38,882 nucleotides of DNA from Candidatus Methylopumilus sp. (GTDB lineage Bacteria > Pseudomonadota > Gammaproteobacteria > Burkholderiales > Burkholderiaceae_B). Below the pieces are notes generated by a model. It saw only the letters and a list, made by a program, of their open reading frames with translations. It did not search any database and was not told the origin of the DNA. The stretch covers positions 1 through 38,882 of the forward strand of contig JAIPCU010000010.1 in assembly GCA_021738045.1 (NCBI GenBank), written 5' to 3'. The number at the start of each line of letters is the position of its first letter. The first letter of the stretch is position 1. The position numbers and the translations under genes are program-made. Of this stretch, positions 8,958 to 17,484 are shown piece by piece.

Positions 8958-9755
8958 TTAGTGCATTTCGCTACGCAGCTGGCGCAGGCTTGCTAGCCCG
9001 TAGTGTGTGTAGACCAAGCCCGAGAAGACTGGCAGAAACACCCAAGCTGGCGGGAACAAATTCAAACACGCACAGAACAAGCCAATCACCCAAAACCCAG
9101 TGCCGTGACGCGCCAACAGAATTTTTCGCTCGGCAGCACTGGCGTGCTCGACAATCGAGTCAAGCCGCATCATGCGCGAAAAGGCAAAAGTCCACCACAA
9201 TAGCGACACCAATAAGCCCAAAGGGGGAAACAACCAAAAGGGCAGCGTTAATACCCAGCCCAACATAAAAACCACACTCACCCATAGTGCGTTCCAGAAG
9301 CTGACGATAAAGCCATATTCGCCCTGCTTGGCCACATCGGCATAGCGGTGGCGCGACAAATGTGAAACCACCAAGGGCATCACAAACACAGCAGCAACGG
9401 CCAGTCCGAGAATCCCCGAAGCGGGCAAGAGCAGCAAGAGCGCAGTCAGGCTAAGCAACCAAGCTTTGACCGACAATAACGAAAATAAACCAAGCGACAC
9501 GAGCCATTCATTCGCGTCAATCAGCAGACTAGAATCAGTCACTTGCTGGTTCAACCAAGCAGTGAGTGGCCCCAACGCCACAGAGACCAGCACAATCACT
9601 GCACCCAGCACAATCAAAAAGGGCATCAACATCGCGAACAACATGCGAGGGTGGCATTGCGAAGCCAGTGCGCGACCAAACGCCTGACCGACCCCTTGTA
9701 AGCCGAGCGATTGCTGCGTGATTTGGGGTTGCTGGGTTGTTTGGGTTGGATTCAA
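8958..9755 (-). CDS. EI24-domain integral membrane protein
   Basis: This 265-residue membrane protein has an N-terminal Gln/Thr-rich leader and about five to six hydrophobic segments, with the conserved HRYADVAKQGEYGF and aromatic FWNALW region characteristic of bacterial EI24/CysZ-like proteins. CysZ itself imports sulfate, but this subgroup is usually annotated only by domain. The start is a TTG at 9755: GGAGAA lies seven bases upstream (9763-9768 on the plus strand) and no ATG occurs until about residue 38, inside the first membrane segment. The gene stands alone on its strand, divergent from the thioredoxin-fold gene. Confidence 0.8.
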   Translation of the reverse strand: MNPTQTTQQPQITQQSLGLQGVGQAFGRALASQCHPRMLFAMLMPFLIVLGAVIVLVSVALGPLTAWLNQQVTDSSLLIDANEWLVSLGLFSLLSVKAWLLSLTALLLLLPASGILGLAVAAVFVMPLVVSHLSRHRYADVAKQGEYGFIVSFWNALWVSVVFMLGWVLTLPFWLFPPLGLLVSLLWWTFAFSRMMRLDSIVEHASAAERKILLARHGTGFWVIGLFCACLNLFPPAWVFLPVFSGLVYTHYGLASLRQLRSEMH

Positions 9756-9762
9756 CGTGAAA

Positions 9763-9768
9763 TTCTCC
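9763..9768 (-). promoter_or_regulatory. Ribosome binding site supporting a TTG start
   Basis: GGAGAA reads on the minus strand seven bases before TTG at 9755-9753. It is the main reason for accepting this rare start codon for the EI24-domain gene. Confidence 0.7.
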
Positions 9769-9873
9769 GAAAAACAGACGGTGCGATGGACTGCGGCAGC
9801 AGACGCGCGACCCTAGTCAAGCGCGCAAACGAGGCTATCATAGACAAACCTGATCCTTTGCGCTGCCGAAATC

Positions 9874-10260
9874 GTGTTTCTTCCAAACTCGCCAACACTT
9901 GCCCAAGCCCTAGAGCGGCCCGAACTCACTATCGTCTTGTGTTTTTGTGCGGCATGGTGCGATGCCTGCAAAGCCTATCAACCAAAATTCGAAGCGCTCG
10001 GCCAACAACATCCTGACGTTTGTTTCATCTGGGCAGACATTGAAGACTATCCCGAACTGCTGGGCGATGAAGACGTTGAAAATTTTCCGACGATTGCAAT
10101 TGTTGAAGAGGCTCAGATTCGTTTTATGGGGACCTTGCTGCCCCATATCGAACATCTAAATCGCTTGATTGAGACCATGCGCACGCCGGGCCAACCGCAA
10201 AGCACAAGCTTGCCCGAGGACTTAATTGCGCAGTTAAAAACTCTTAGTCAAAAAGCCTAA
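9874..10260 (+). CDS. Thioredoxin-fold protein with a WCDAC active site
   Basis: This 128-residue cytoplasmic protein (no signal peptide) has a thioredoxin fold: an AAWCDACK redox motif with cysteines at 29 and 32, a later acidic ADIEDYPEL strand, and the cis-proline at residue 72 in NFPTIAI. The dipeptide between the cysteines is Asp-Ala instead of Gly-Pro, which should shift the redox potential from that of classical thioredoxin. The start is a GTG and has no clear Shine-Dalgarno. Its 3' end runs into a degenerate repeat shared with the convergent rhlE gene. A general disulfide reductase role is likely, and the partner is unknown. Confidence 0.8.
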   Translation: MFLPNSPTLAQALERPELTIVLCFCAAWCDACKAYQPKFEALGQQHPDVCFIWADIEDYPELLGDEDVENFPTIAIVEEAQIRFMGTLLPHIEHLNRLIETMRTPGQPQSTSLPEDLIAQLKTLSQKA

Positions 10261-10376
10261 CGTTAACGCTGAAGCTTAGCCTTCAAACGGTTGCTTAACT
10301 GTCGATTAGTGCCGTTAAACGTCAAACTGTGGCTTAAGCTTCGCTTCGTTCAGCCAATCTTCACGCTAGCGCTTAA
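10255..10376. repeat. Degenerate short tandem repeats between convergent trx-like and rhlE genes
   Basis: The six-base core GC(C/T)TA(A/G) recurs at 10255, 10274, 10293, 10332 and 10371, with steps of 19, 19, 39 and 39 bases. The first and last copies contain the stop codons of the two convergent genes. Within the array, GCTGAAGCTTAGCC (10268-10281) is nearly the reverse complement of GGCTTAAGCTTCGC (10331-10344), so a stem-loop that could end transcription from both sides is possible. Confidence 0.45.
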
Positions 10377-11884
10377 TCAGGCTTTTTTTGCGCAGCACCA
10401 AGCAGCAAGCCCACCGGGCGTTTCGTTAACAACGAATGCTTTTTCACAGACGTCGCGGGTGCCTGTGCAGCGGCAGCCAGCGAAGCTGCAGATGGCTGAT
10501 ACGGTTTTGTAAAGAAATCATCAAGCGGCTTGGCTGGCGCGCTGTAACGACTTGGGCGCGCGCCGCGCTCTGCGCGATCACTTTGAGAGCTTCGCCCGCT
10601 TGAGCTACGCTCTGAGCTCGAGGCGCCAGAGCTACGCTCTGAACCAAAGCTCGAACGGCTTGAACGCGACTCTTCACGCGAAGCACCCCGTGCCAACAAC
10701 TCGCCTGGGATTTCGAGCGTGCCACGCACGATCGAATTCTTGATCAGCTTTTCAATGTCGAGTAGATATTTTTCTTCGGACGGAGCAAACAACGAGATCG
10801 CTTCGCCCAACGCCCCCGCGCGGCCTGTGCGGCCAATGCGATGAACGTAATCTTCGGCGCTGTGCGGCAAATCGTAATTAATGACACAAGGTACACCCGC
10901 CACATCGAGGCCACGCGCAGCCACGTCGGTAGCGACCAACACTTCGAGCTCACCAGCCTTAAAGGCCTCAAGCGCCTTCATTCGATCGGCTTGTGTTTTG
11001 TCGCCATGAATCGATTCGGCACGTACGCCGTCGAGCTCGAGTTGGCGCGCTAAACGACCGGTACCAATTTTGGTGTTTGAAAACACGATCACTTGCTTCA
11101 GGCCACGCGATTTCACCAAATGCACCACGGCTGCCCGCTTAGCATCGCCCGACATGGCGTAAGCAATTTGCGTGACGGTGTCGGCGGTGGCATTGCGACC
11201 TGCCACTTCAATTTCAATTGGGCTATTTAAATAGGTACGACCGAGCTTACGAATATCGTTGCTAAACGTGGCTGAGAACAGCAAAGTTTGCCGCGGAGTG
11301 GGCAACAGACGGATGATTCGTTCGAGATCAGGCAAAAACCCCATGTCGAGCATTCGATCGGCTTCATCCAAGACCAAAATGCCGACCTGACTGAGATTGA
11401 CATTGCGCTGCTCAACGTGATCAAGCAGACGCCCAGGCGTCGCGATCAACACTTCGCAACCATTACGCAAGGCCTCTTTTTGCGGATTAATATCCACCCC
11501 GCCAAATACCACCGTCGAACGCAGCGGCGTGAGCTTGCCGTAGCGTTTCACACTTTCAGCAACCTGATCTGCAAGCTCGCGAGTTGGCGTCAAAATCAAA
11601 GCTCGCACAGGATGACGGGCAGGCGAGGCGCTGCTGTTGGCAAAAGCCATCAGACGATGCAAAATCGGCAACGTAAACGCAGCAGTTTTGCCTGTGCCCG
11701 TTTGGGCGGCGCCCATGACATCTTGCCCGGCCATCGCAAGCGGAACTGCTTCCGCCTGAATCGGTGTGGGTATCGTGTAGCCGGTATCAAGCACGGCTTG
11801 TAACAGCGCTGGATGCAATCCGATTTCAGAAAAAGTGGGGATTGCTGCGACAGGTCTATCAGTTGGTTGAGTAGTAGAGGTCAA
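10373..11884 (-). CDS. rhlE: DEAD-box RNA helicase, RhlE type
   Basis: This 503-residue ATP-dependent RNA helicase should act in ribosome assembly, cold adaptation or mRNA turnover. It has the Q-motif region, Walker A AQTGTGKT at 60-67, PTRELA, VLDEAD, SAT and the C-terminal HRIGRTGR. The last ~110 residues are a Ser/Arg/Ala-rich low-complexity tail ending in a basic KKHSLLTKRP stretch, typical of RhlE and probably used for RNA binding. The start appears to be TTG at 11884: no in-frame ATG precedes residue 51 (inside the nucleotide-binding region), and a stop lies in frame upstream. The TTG overlaps the stop of a possible nine-codon upstream frame. There is no clear Shine-Dalgarno. Confidence 0.92.
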   Translation of the reverse strand: MTSTTQPTDRPVAAIPTFSEIGLHPALLQAVLDTGYTIPTPIQAEAVPLAMAGQDVMGAAQTGTGKTAAFTLPILHRLMAFANSSASPARHPVRALILTPTRELADQVAESVKRYGKLTPLRSTVVFGGVDINPQKEALRNGCEVLIATPGRLLDHVEQRNVNLSQVGILVLDEADRMLDMGFLPDLERIIRLLPTPRQTLLFSATFSNDIRKLGRTYLNSPIEIEVAGRNATADTVTQIAYAMSGDAKRAAVVHLVKSRGLKQVIVFSNTKIGTGRLARQLELDGVRAESIHGDKTQADRMKALEAFKAGELEVLVATDVAARGLDVAGVPCVINYDLPHSAEDYVHRIGRTGRAGALGEAISLFAPSEEKYLLDIEKLIKNSIVRGTLEIPGELLARGASREESRSSRSSFGSERSSGASSSERSSSGRSSQSDRAERGARPSRYSAPAKPLDDFFTKPYQPSAASLAAAAQAPATSVKKHSLLTKRPVGLLLGAAQKKPD

Positions 11885-11932
11885 GTAGTTTGTATGATTG
11901 AAGTCATTGAATTATTTAAGGAAACGCGTGCT

Positions 11933-11938
11933 AGTGTA
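11933..11938 (-). promoter_or_regulatory. Candidate -10 box for rhlE
   Basis: TACACT (followed by AGC) reads on the minus strand 49 bases before the rhlE start. The same TACA(A/C)T hexamer recurs upstream of several other minus-strand genes in this window. No good -35 element is seen at the usual distance. Confidence 0.35.
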
Positions 11939-12005
11939 CTCCAGTCGAGCGCTTCAGTTCGGGATTCCCCTTAGCTCACTCGCTAATGCACGCTTGTTTG
12001 CGACC

Positions 12006-12338
12006 CTAAAACAACAGTAACAATCCGCGCAGCGACCATAATGTCAACATCCCAGACAAAATCACGAGTAAGCCATTGCGAGTGACTAAAAACACCACGA
12101 TCGACGCGCCCGCGGCCAAAAACTTGAGGTCAAACTGAGGCCCGGTCTGCACAGTCCAAGGTAGTACATCAGGAACAATGATTGCCACCAGTGCCGCGAG
12201 CGGCGCATAGCGTAGCGCGCTGCGCAATTTGGGTGGTAGCGGAAAATAATGACCAAACACCAGATAACCGGTCCGACAAATCACCACGCACAAGGCGAGC
12301 AGCAAGATCGCTGAGTACAGATAGAGCGTGTCACCCAT
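12006..12338 (-). CDS. azlD: AzlD-family branched-chain amino acid export subunit
   Basis: This 110-residue protein has three to four hydrophobic segments and the AzlD/YgaH arrangement: a first helix of leucines and alanines, a conserved proline-rich LPPKLRSALRYAPLA loop, and a C-terminal helix. With the larger AzlC partner it is expected to form an inner-membrane exporter of branched-chain amino acids. Its ATG shares one base with the azlC stop (TGATG), so the two are translated as a coupled pair. Confidence 0.85.
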   Translation of the reverse strand: MGDTLYLYSAILLLALCVVICRTGYLVFGHYFPLPPKLRSALRYAPLAALVAIIVPDVLPWTVQTGPQFDLKFLAAGASIVVFLVTRNGLLVILSGMLTLWSLRGLLLLF

Positions 12339-13108
12339 CAGGCCCGCCCACGCGGATTTTGCTTGGCTTCAGCCCACATGCCGACCAAGATCCCCACCAC
12401 GACGGCCGCCAACAGGCCTAAACGCAAAGGTAAGGTCTGCGCCACCCAGGCCACCACGGCTGCGGCCAACACAGACAGGATGATTGGTCGGGTATTGGCC
12501 AAGGGCAACATCAGGGCGAGCAAAGCTAGCGTGGCAGCAAAGTCGAGCGACCAAGAATCTGGCACGACAGCGCCTAAGCTAATGCCGATCAAAGACGTGA
12601 TTTGCCACAGAAACCAAGACGGAATCACTGCCCCAAGGAAGAACCAGTGTTGTTCGAGCGTGCCCTTGCGAGGCGCGTCGTAAAAACGGGGCATAAACGC
12701 GACAAAAGCAATATCAACAGCTAGATACCCCATGACCAACCGCTTGCGCCATGACAAATCTTTGAAATAGGGATGCAAAGCTGCACCAAAAATCACAAAC
12801 CTCAAGTTCACAATAATGCCTGCAGCAAAAATCAACCATAAAGGCGCCCCCGCAGCCATCAACGGCAACGCGGTCAATTGCGCAGAGCCCGCATACACCA
12901 GTAGCGACATCGCCGCTGCAGTCTGGTCGGTCAAGCCCGAGCACGACATCGCAACGCCGGTGACGATTCCCCAAATGGTCAATGCCACCAAACCTGGCGC
13001 AATCGCTCGCAGGCCCATTAAAAACGCTGCACGTTTTTGCTCGCGCAGAGAGATCAAGGAAGTGGCAGTCGTCAACAGATCCAACAATTTTTTGCGTCTT
13101 TGAAACAA
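12338..13108 (-). CDS. azlC: AzlC-family branched-chain amino acid export permease
   Basis: This is the large subunit of an AzlCD/YgaZH-type exporter. It has multiple hydrophobic segments, the conserved LLVYAGSAQLTALPLMAAGA region and the NLRFVIFGAALHP motif. The start is uncertain: TTG at 13108 gives 256 residues, while ATG at 13018 gives 226 and begins at MGLRAIAPG. The longer form is listed because the extra basic leader resembles the N-terminal tails of other AzlC proteins, but neither start has a clear ribosome site. A TACAAT box at 13117-13122 lies just upstream of the TTG. Confidence 0.85.
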   Translation of the reverse strand: MFQRRKKLLDLLTTATSLISLREQKRAAFLMGLRAIAPGLVALTIWGIVTGVAMSCSGLTDQTAAAMSLLVYAGSAQLTALPLMAAGAPLWLIFAAGIIVNLRFVIFGAALHPYFKDLSWRKRLVMGYLAVDIAFVAFMPRFYDAPRKGTLEQHWFFLGAVIPSWFLWQITSLIGISLGAVVPDSWSLDFAATLALLALMLPLANTRPIILSVLAAAVVAWVAQTLPLRLGLLAAVVVGILVGMWAEAKQNPRGRA

Positions 13109-13116
13109 TTGCCGCT

Positions 13117-13122
13117 ATTGTA
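13117..13122 (-). promoter_or_regulatory. Candidate -10 box for azlCD
   Basis: TACAAT on the minus strand ends eight bases before the TTG at 13108. Transcription starting about seven bases downstream would leave almost no 5' leader for that start, or a roughly 90-base leader for the ATG at 13018. Confidence 0.35.
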
Positions 13123-13136
13123 GACCGCGCCCTTGG

Positions 13137-13142
13137 TACACT
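13137..13142 (+). promoter_or_regulatory. Candidate -10 box for the zinc-finger gene
   Basis: TACACT on the plus strand lies 31 bases before the ATG at 13174, within the 65-base spacer divergent from azlC. The -35 match is poor. Confidence 0.3.
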
Positions 13143-13173
13143 GTTCTCATTCATTTTTTCTTTGAGATTCGCG

Positions 13174-13383
13174 ATGACGCAAGCCCCCGCCTCTGGCAAA
13201 GATCAAGCTCCGGTGCAAGTCGGCGCTGCCGATCTGCCCCTGCATTGCCCCGGTCCACGCGCCCCCCTCTGGAGCATGCACCCCCGCGTATTTCTTGACG
13301 TGACACGCACCGGCGCTGTCAATTGCCCTTACTGTGGCACGCAGTATCAGTTGGCTACGGGCACTGTTGTGCACGGTCATTAA
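13174..13383 (+). CDS. Small CHCC zinc-finger protein
   Basis: This 69-residue protein has the zf-CHCC pattern: a cysteine at 25, a histidine at 36 in WSMHPRVFLDV, and CPYCG at 51-55. The domain is related to the mitochondrial complex I accessory subunit NDUFS6, and such proteins are common single-domain proteins in betaproteobacteria with a presumed Zn-binding but otherwise undefined role. The ATG at 13174 is the natural start, because the open frame upstream overlaps the divergent azlC promoter region. It is followed by the NTF2-like gene after 11 bases and probably forms a small operon with it. Confidence 0.85.
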   Translation: MTQAPASGKDQAPVQVGAADLPLHCPGPRAPLWSMHPRVFLDVTRTGAVNCPYCGTQYQLATGTVVHGH

Positions 13384-13394
13384 GGGCCTCGCAC

Positions 13395-13826
13395 ATGCCG
13401 GTGATGTTCGCAACACCCGAAGAAGCTGAACTGGCTTTTTATGATGCGCTCGAGCGGGCAGACTTGGCTCGCTTGATGCAAGTCTGGTCTGACGACGAAG
13501 AGATCATCTGTGTGCACCCAGGCGGTTTGCGCATGGTAGGTTTACATGCGGTGAAAGAGTCCTGGCAAGAGATCCTGATGCAAGGCGCTTTGCACATTCG
13601 CCCAGCTAAGCTCGTGACCACTCAAAGCATGATGAGCACGGTACATTCGCTGATTGAACAAATCACGGTGCGCAGCCAAGCAGGCACCGAAGTTGCCCAC
13701 TGCTACGCGACCAACGTTTATCACAAAGGTCCAACGGGGTGGCGCATGGTCATGCATCACGCCTCGGCCGCACCCGAACAAACCGGCTTACTCGACTCAC
13801 ACGACGCCCCAGGGCTTTTGCACTAA
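13395..13826 (+). CDS. SnoaL/NTF2-like protein
   Basis: This 143-residue protein has the cone-shaped NTF2/SnoaL fold pattern: an N-terminal helix (EEAELAFYDALERAD), the WSDDEEIICVHPGG segment, and a C-terminal strand with GWRMVMHHAS. Proteins with this ending occur widely in Proteobacteria as DUF4440/SnoaL_3 members of unknown substrate. AAGGG at 13382-13386, overlapping the upstream stop, serves the ATG at 13395. It sits between the zinc-finger gene and a YheT-type hydrolase, all on the same strand with short gaps. Confidence 0.8.
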   Translation: MPVMFATPEEAELAFYDALERADLARLMQVWSDDEEIICVHPGGLRMVGLHAVKESWQEILMQGALHIRPAKLVTTQSMMSTVHSLIEQITVRSQAGTEVAHCYATNVYHKGPTGWRMVMHHASAAPEQTGLLDSHDAPGLLH

Positions 13827-13838
13827 CCTCCCAGCATA

Positions 13839-14927
13839 GTGCCAGCCTCCCTCGACCTTTCTCCTTGCCATGCTCCGAACTGGTTGCCCGAACGTCACAC
13901 CCAGACGCTCTTTGGCGCCTTAGTTGCCCCCACCACCCGTCTGCGTTTTGCCCGAACACGTGTCGACACGCCCGATGGCGATTTTATTGATTTGGATTGG
14001 GCATACTCAAGCGCCGCCAATCACTACCCGCGCACCCAAGACAGTTCGTTAAGTCACACCGCAGCAGCGCGCTGGCTCACGCCCGCAGAGCAACAGCAAC
14101 TGCGCGACACACCACCAACACCAGCCTTACTGCTTTTTCATGGTCTAGAGGGCAGCAGCGGTAGCCGCTATGCACAGTCAATCGCCGCCTACTTCAAAGC
14201 CAGACAGTGGGTCGTGGTTGTCGCACATTTTCGCGGTTGCTCTGGCTTTGCCAACCGTCTGGCACGCGCGTATCACTCGGGTGACTCGGCCGACATCGGT
14301 TTTATTCTTCAAGCAGTGCGACAACAAGTTCCGCAAGCGCAGTGGCACGCAGCGGGCGTCTCGCTTGGTGGTAACGCGTTGTTAAAGTATTTGGGCGAAC
14401 AGGCTGCACAGCTGACTTGGCTTGTGGGTGCCGCCGCGATTTCTGCGCCCCTCGATTTGGTCGCTGCAGGTAACCACCTGTCAGACAACACCTTTAACCG
14501 TGAAGTGTATTCTCGTCATTTTTTACGTTCGCTCAAACCCAAGGTGTTTGAGAAAGCGCGCAGATATCCAGGCGTCATCGATACCTTCAAGGTCAATCAG
14601 GCGCGCGACTTGCGCGAGTTCGATCACGCGTATACCGCGCCCATGCACGGTTTTAAAGATGCCATCGATTACTGGACTCAATCGGCCAGCAAACCCTGGC
14701 TCAAAAAAATTGTGACCCCCACCCTGGTGCTCAACGCCAGAAACGATCCGTTTTTACCCGAGCACACCCTGGTGGGCCCCAACGATTGCAGCGAGGCCAT
14801 CACTTTGCATCAACCGGCGCTAGGCGGCCATGTCGGCTTTGTCACAGGAACTTGGCCTGGCCACTTAAACTGGCTACCCGAACGACTGCAGCGTTATTTC
14901 GAGACGCTTGAGCCTCGTACGGCCTGA
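13839..14927 (+). CDS. YheT-family alpha/beta hydrolase
   Basis: This 362-residue serine hydrolase belongs to the YheT/ABHD1-3 group. The HGLEGSSGS oxyanion region, FRGCSG, the nucleophile elbow GVSLGGN (Ser), the late NARNDPFLP (Asp) and GGHVGF (His) give the catalytic triad in order. The N-terminal NWLPERHTQTLFG is a family hallmark. Substrates of bacterial YheT are unknown, and eukaryotic relatives act on lipid esters. The GTG start at 13839 lies 12 bases after the NTF2-like gene and lacks a good ribosome site, so it may depend on coupling. Confidence 0.88.
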   Translation: MPASLDLSPCHAPNWLPERHTQTLFGALVAPTTRLRFARTRVDTPDGDFIDLDWAYSSAANHYPRTQDSSLSHTAAARWLTPAEQQQLRDTPPTPALLLFHGLEGSSGSRYAQSIAAYFKARQWVVVVAHFRGCSGFANRLARAYHSGDSADIGFILQAVRQQVPQAQWHAAGVSLGGNALLKYLGEQAAQLTWLVGAAAISAPLDLVAAGNHLSDNTFNREVYSRHFLRSLKPKVFEKARRYPGVIDTFKVNQARDLREFDHAYTAPMHGFKDAIDYWTQSASKPWLKKIVTPTLVLNARNDPFLPEHTLVGPNDCSEAITLHQPALGGHVGFVTGTWPGHLNWLPERLQRYFETLEPRTA

Positions 14928-14977
14928 GGTTCTACAACCCTGCAGCCTGACAGCCTAGGCCACTGCGGCCTAATCGC

Positions 14978-16516
14978 CTACGACTTGAAGCGCTCGAGCA
15001 ATCTGCGGTCTTCAGCGATTTTTGCCGTTAAGGTACGGATCCTGACATCGATCTGTGACTGCACATAAAAATCTTGCGACAACGTGCGCGCCTGCTGCAA
15101 CTGCGCAACCGACGCAGACAAGGCCCCAAGTTGCTCATAGTAAGACGCCATCGCCTGACGCGCGAGCACTGGCTCGTTTAAGCGATCGTGACTCGTGCCG
15201 AGCATTTTATAAAAGTCAGGCTCGCCTTTTGGCCAGCGCTTGAGTTGCTCTTGCAGATACGCGATGGCCTCTTTGTCTTTTGCTTGCAGCTGCAAACACT
15301 CTGCCACTTTTAACGCAAACGCGCGCCGCTCAGGCCAACGTTTTTGCGCAGCCTGTGCGGCAGCTAAGGCCTGCCCAACTTGCTTGCGCGCCAACTCAAG
15401 TTCGACACGCTGTAAATCGAGATAGGGCGAGTTTGCAATAAGTGCTTGCGCCTGTTCTAGCGTACTCGCTGCGGTTTTAAGATCTTTACGCACCGTCGCG
15501 GCAAGCGAGAGTCCGTACCAGGCAGCAGCCTGCTTTGCCTGACTGCCACTTGTGGTCGCGCCGGCCTTCGCACTCGCACGCACCTCTTCTTGCAGTTGCT
15601 CAACCACTTGCACCAGAACCCGCGGGTCGATGGCCTGCAACACCCGAGCTTTGGCTCGCACAAACCAAAACTCATCCAAGGCTTGATAATTGGCAACCGG
15701 CAACTGCCTGATGCGATTTTGCATGTCGGTCATGCGCGAAATGCTAAGCGGGTGGGTTGAAACATACACCCCTCCACCACGCCCCTCATTCAAGCTTGAA
15801 GCTTGCATCAAGCGTCCAAACATCACTGCCATGCCGTTCGGGTCGTAACCCGCCTTACGCAACATTTCAAAGCCCGTACGGTCAGCCTCTTGCTCGGCAT
15901 CGCGCGAGAACCCAAGTTGTTGCGCGATGGCAGCGGCTTGACCAAAGGCCGCGATCCCCATCGCAGCCTGCCCGCCGCCAGGCGTCAACCCGGCAAGAAT
16001 CGCTGCCGCAAGCGCCGCGATTGCAAGGTGCCCACTCTGTTGCTGCTGGGTCAGCCCGCGGGCAATATGCCGCTGGGTCACGTGAGCGATTTCGTGCGCG
16101 AGCACCCCGGCAAGCTCAGCCTCGGCGCCTGAGGTCACAATCAAACCGGTATGTACCCCGATATACCCACCTGGCATCGCAAACGCGTTGATGGCAGGGT
16201 TGCGCACACCAAACACCTCAATGTCTGGTGCTCCGCCCGGCGCATAGACGGCAAGTTTTTTACCCATCGCATTCAAATACTGATTTAAATCAGGATCCTT
16301 GATGTACTCTGGGTCACGGCGGCCTTCGACCATGATCGCCTCGCCCAAACGCCGCTCAAGCGCCGGCGACAGGTCTGAGCTTGAGGCCGGCCCAAGCGAT
16401 GGCGCCGAAGACGGCTGTGCCCAAGCACTTTGCCAGCCGATTGTGAGTGCTAGCAACCCCGCCATGCACTTTTTAGGCAGCGATTGCAGCGATGTCATTA
16501 AACTGTCATGTGTCAT
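14978..16516 (-). CDS. bepA: Periplasmic M48 metalloprotease with TPR domain, BepA-like
   Basis: This 512-residue protein resembles BepA (YfgC), a periplasmic protease/chaperone that controls outer-membrane protein and LptD assembly. It has a signal peptide ending near AWAQ (residues 31-34). The zinc motif HEIAH lies at 141-145 with the third ligand E210 in QEADRTG. A glycine/alanine-rich active-site loop and a C-terminal half of TPR-like helical repeats (about 300-490) follow. It starts at ATG 16516, exactly six bases after a TATCAT box and without a Shine-Dalgarno. A second ATG lies six codons later. It is divergent from galU. Confidence 0.85.
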   Translation of the reverse strand: MTHDSLMTSLQSLPKKCMAGLLALTIGWQSAWAQPSSAPSLGPASSSDLSPALERRLGEAIMVEGRRDPEYIKDPDLNQYLNAMGKKLAVYAPGGAPDIEVFGVRNPAINAFAMPGGYIGVHTGLIVTSGAEAELAGVLAHEIAHVTQRHIARGLTQQQQSGHLAIAALAAAILAGLTPGGGQAAMGIAAFGQAAAIAQQLGFSRDAEQEADRTGFEMLRKAGYDPNGMAVMFGRLMQASSLNEGRGGGVYVSTHPLSISRMTDMQNRIRQLPVANYQALDEFWFVRAKARVLQAIDPRVLVQVVEQLQEEVRASAKAGATTSGSQAKQAAAWYGLSLAATVRKDLKTAASTLEQAQALIANSPYLDLQRVELELARKQVGQALAAAQAAQKRWPERRAFALKVAECLQLQAKDKEAIAYLQEQLKRWPKGEPDFYKMLGTSHDRLNEPVLARQAMASYYEQLGALSASVAQLQQARTLSQDFYVQSQIDVRIRTLTAKIAEDRRLLERFKS

Positions 16517-16522
16517 ACGTTT

Positions 16523-16528
16523 ATGATA
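16523..16528 (-). promoter_or_regulatory. Candidate -10 box six bases from the protease ATG (leaderless layout)
   Basis: TATCAT on the minus strand ends exactly six bases before the ATG at 16516. Transcription would begin at or next to the start codon, which agrees with the absence of a Shine-Dalgarno. Confidence 0.4.
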
Positions 16529-16582
16529 GCGGTAGTTACGTTTGGTTCCGCACGTGTACGGCCCTACCTTCAGGATTAAATT

Positions 16583-17419
16583 ATGCGTCCCGTTCGCAAA
16601 GCAGTCTTCCCCGTTGCCGGTCTAGGCACTCGTTTTTTGCCCGCCACCAAGGCGATGCCAAAAGAAATGTTACCCGTTATTGACAAACCCTTGATCCAGT
16701 ACGCGGTTGAAGAGGCAGTCGCAGCCGGTATTACAGACTTAATTTTTGTGACAGGTCGTAATAAACGCGCCATCGAAGATCATTTTGATTCGACCCCCGA
16801 AATGGAGGCTGAATTAGCACGCAAAGGTAAAGCCGAGCTGCTTGCGATCGTTCAGGGTATTTTGCCCTCGCATGTCAGCTGCATTTATATTCGTCAATCT
16901 GCGCCGCTAGGCTTGGGCCATGCCGTGCTAACAGCGGCCCCGATCGTCGGAGACGAACCCTTTGCCGTTTTGCTCGCAGACGACCTGCTCGACGCCGATC
17001 GTCCGGTCATCGGTCAGCTCATCGACGCCGCCTTAACCTATCAAGGCAGCATCTTGGGTGTACAAGAGGTGCCGCTCAACGAGACCGACAAGTACGGTAT
17101 CGTGGCGACCGACCCGGTCAGCGCGCGCACCGAGCGCGTGCGCCATATTGTTGAAAAACCTAAACCAGACGTCGCGCCCTCGACCCTCGCTGTCGTTGGG
17201 CGTTACGTGCTAGATGCCCGCGTATTTGCGCATTTGCGCCAAACTCAGGCGGGCGCCGGCGGCGAGATTCAACTCACCGACGGTATTGCTTCTCTCATGA
17301 AAGAAAAAGCCGTGTTTGCTCACCGCTATGAAGGCGTGCGCTACGACTGCGGCAACAAAGAGGGCTGGTTCAGGGCTAACGTGGCACTTGGGCGCAAGTA
17401 TCACAATCTCATCCCTTAA
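16583..17419 (+). CDS. galU: UTP-glucose-1-phosphate uridylyltransferase
   Basis: This 278-residue enzyme makes UDP-glucose from UTP and glucose 1-phosphate for polysaccharide and lipopolysaccharide synthesis. The nucleotide-binding motif [18 protein letters not shown] lies at residues 12-29, followed by [16 protein letters not shown] and the VEKPKPD motif. The length is that of bacterial GalU. AGGA at 16572-16575 is seven bases before the ATG. It is monocistronic and convergent with the CtaG-type gene. Confidence 0.95.
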   Translation: MRPVRKAVFPVAGLGTRFLPATKAMPKEMLPVIDKPLIQYAVEEAVAAGITDLIFVTGRNKRAIEDHFDSTPEMEAELARKGKAELLAIVQGILPSHVSCIYIRQSAPLGLGHAVLTAAPIVGDEPFAVLLADDLLDADRPVIGQLIDAALTYQGSILGVQEVPLNETDKYGIVATDPVSARTERVRHIVEKPKPDVAPSTLAVVGRYVLDARVFAHLRQTQAGAGGEIQLTDGIASLMKEKAVFAHRYEGVRYDCGNKEGWFRANVALGRKYHNLIP

Positions 17420-17484
17420 CCCTCAAAGCCCTGGCATGCGCGAACTGTTCGAGCGTCTGTCTGGCGAGATCATCAGCAAACACC

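Noticed and set aside
13654-13990. Overlapping frames across the NTF2-like and hydrolase genes on both strands
   Set aside because: They are shadows of two well-supported genes, with biased composition and no translation signals.
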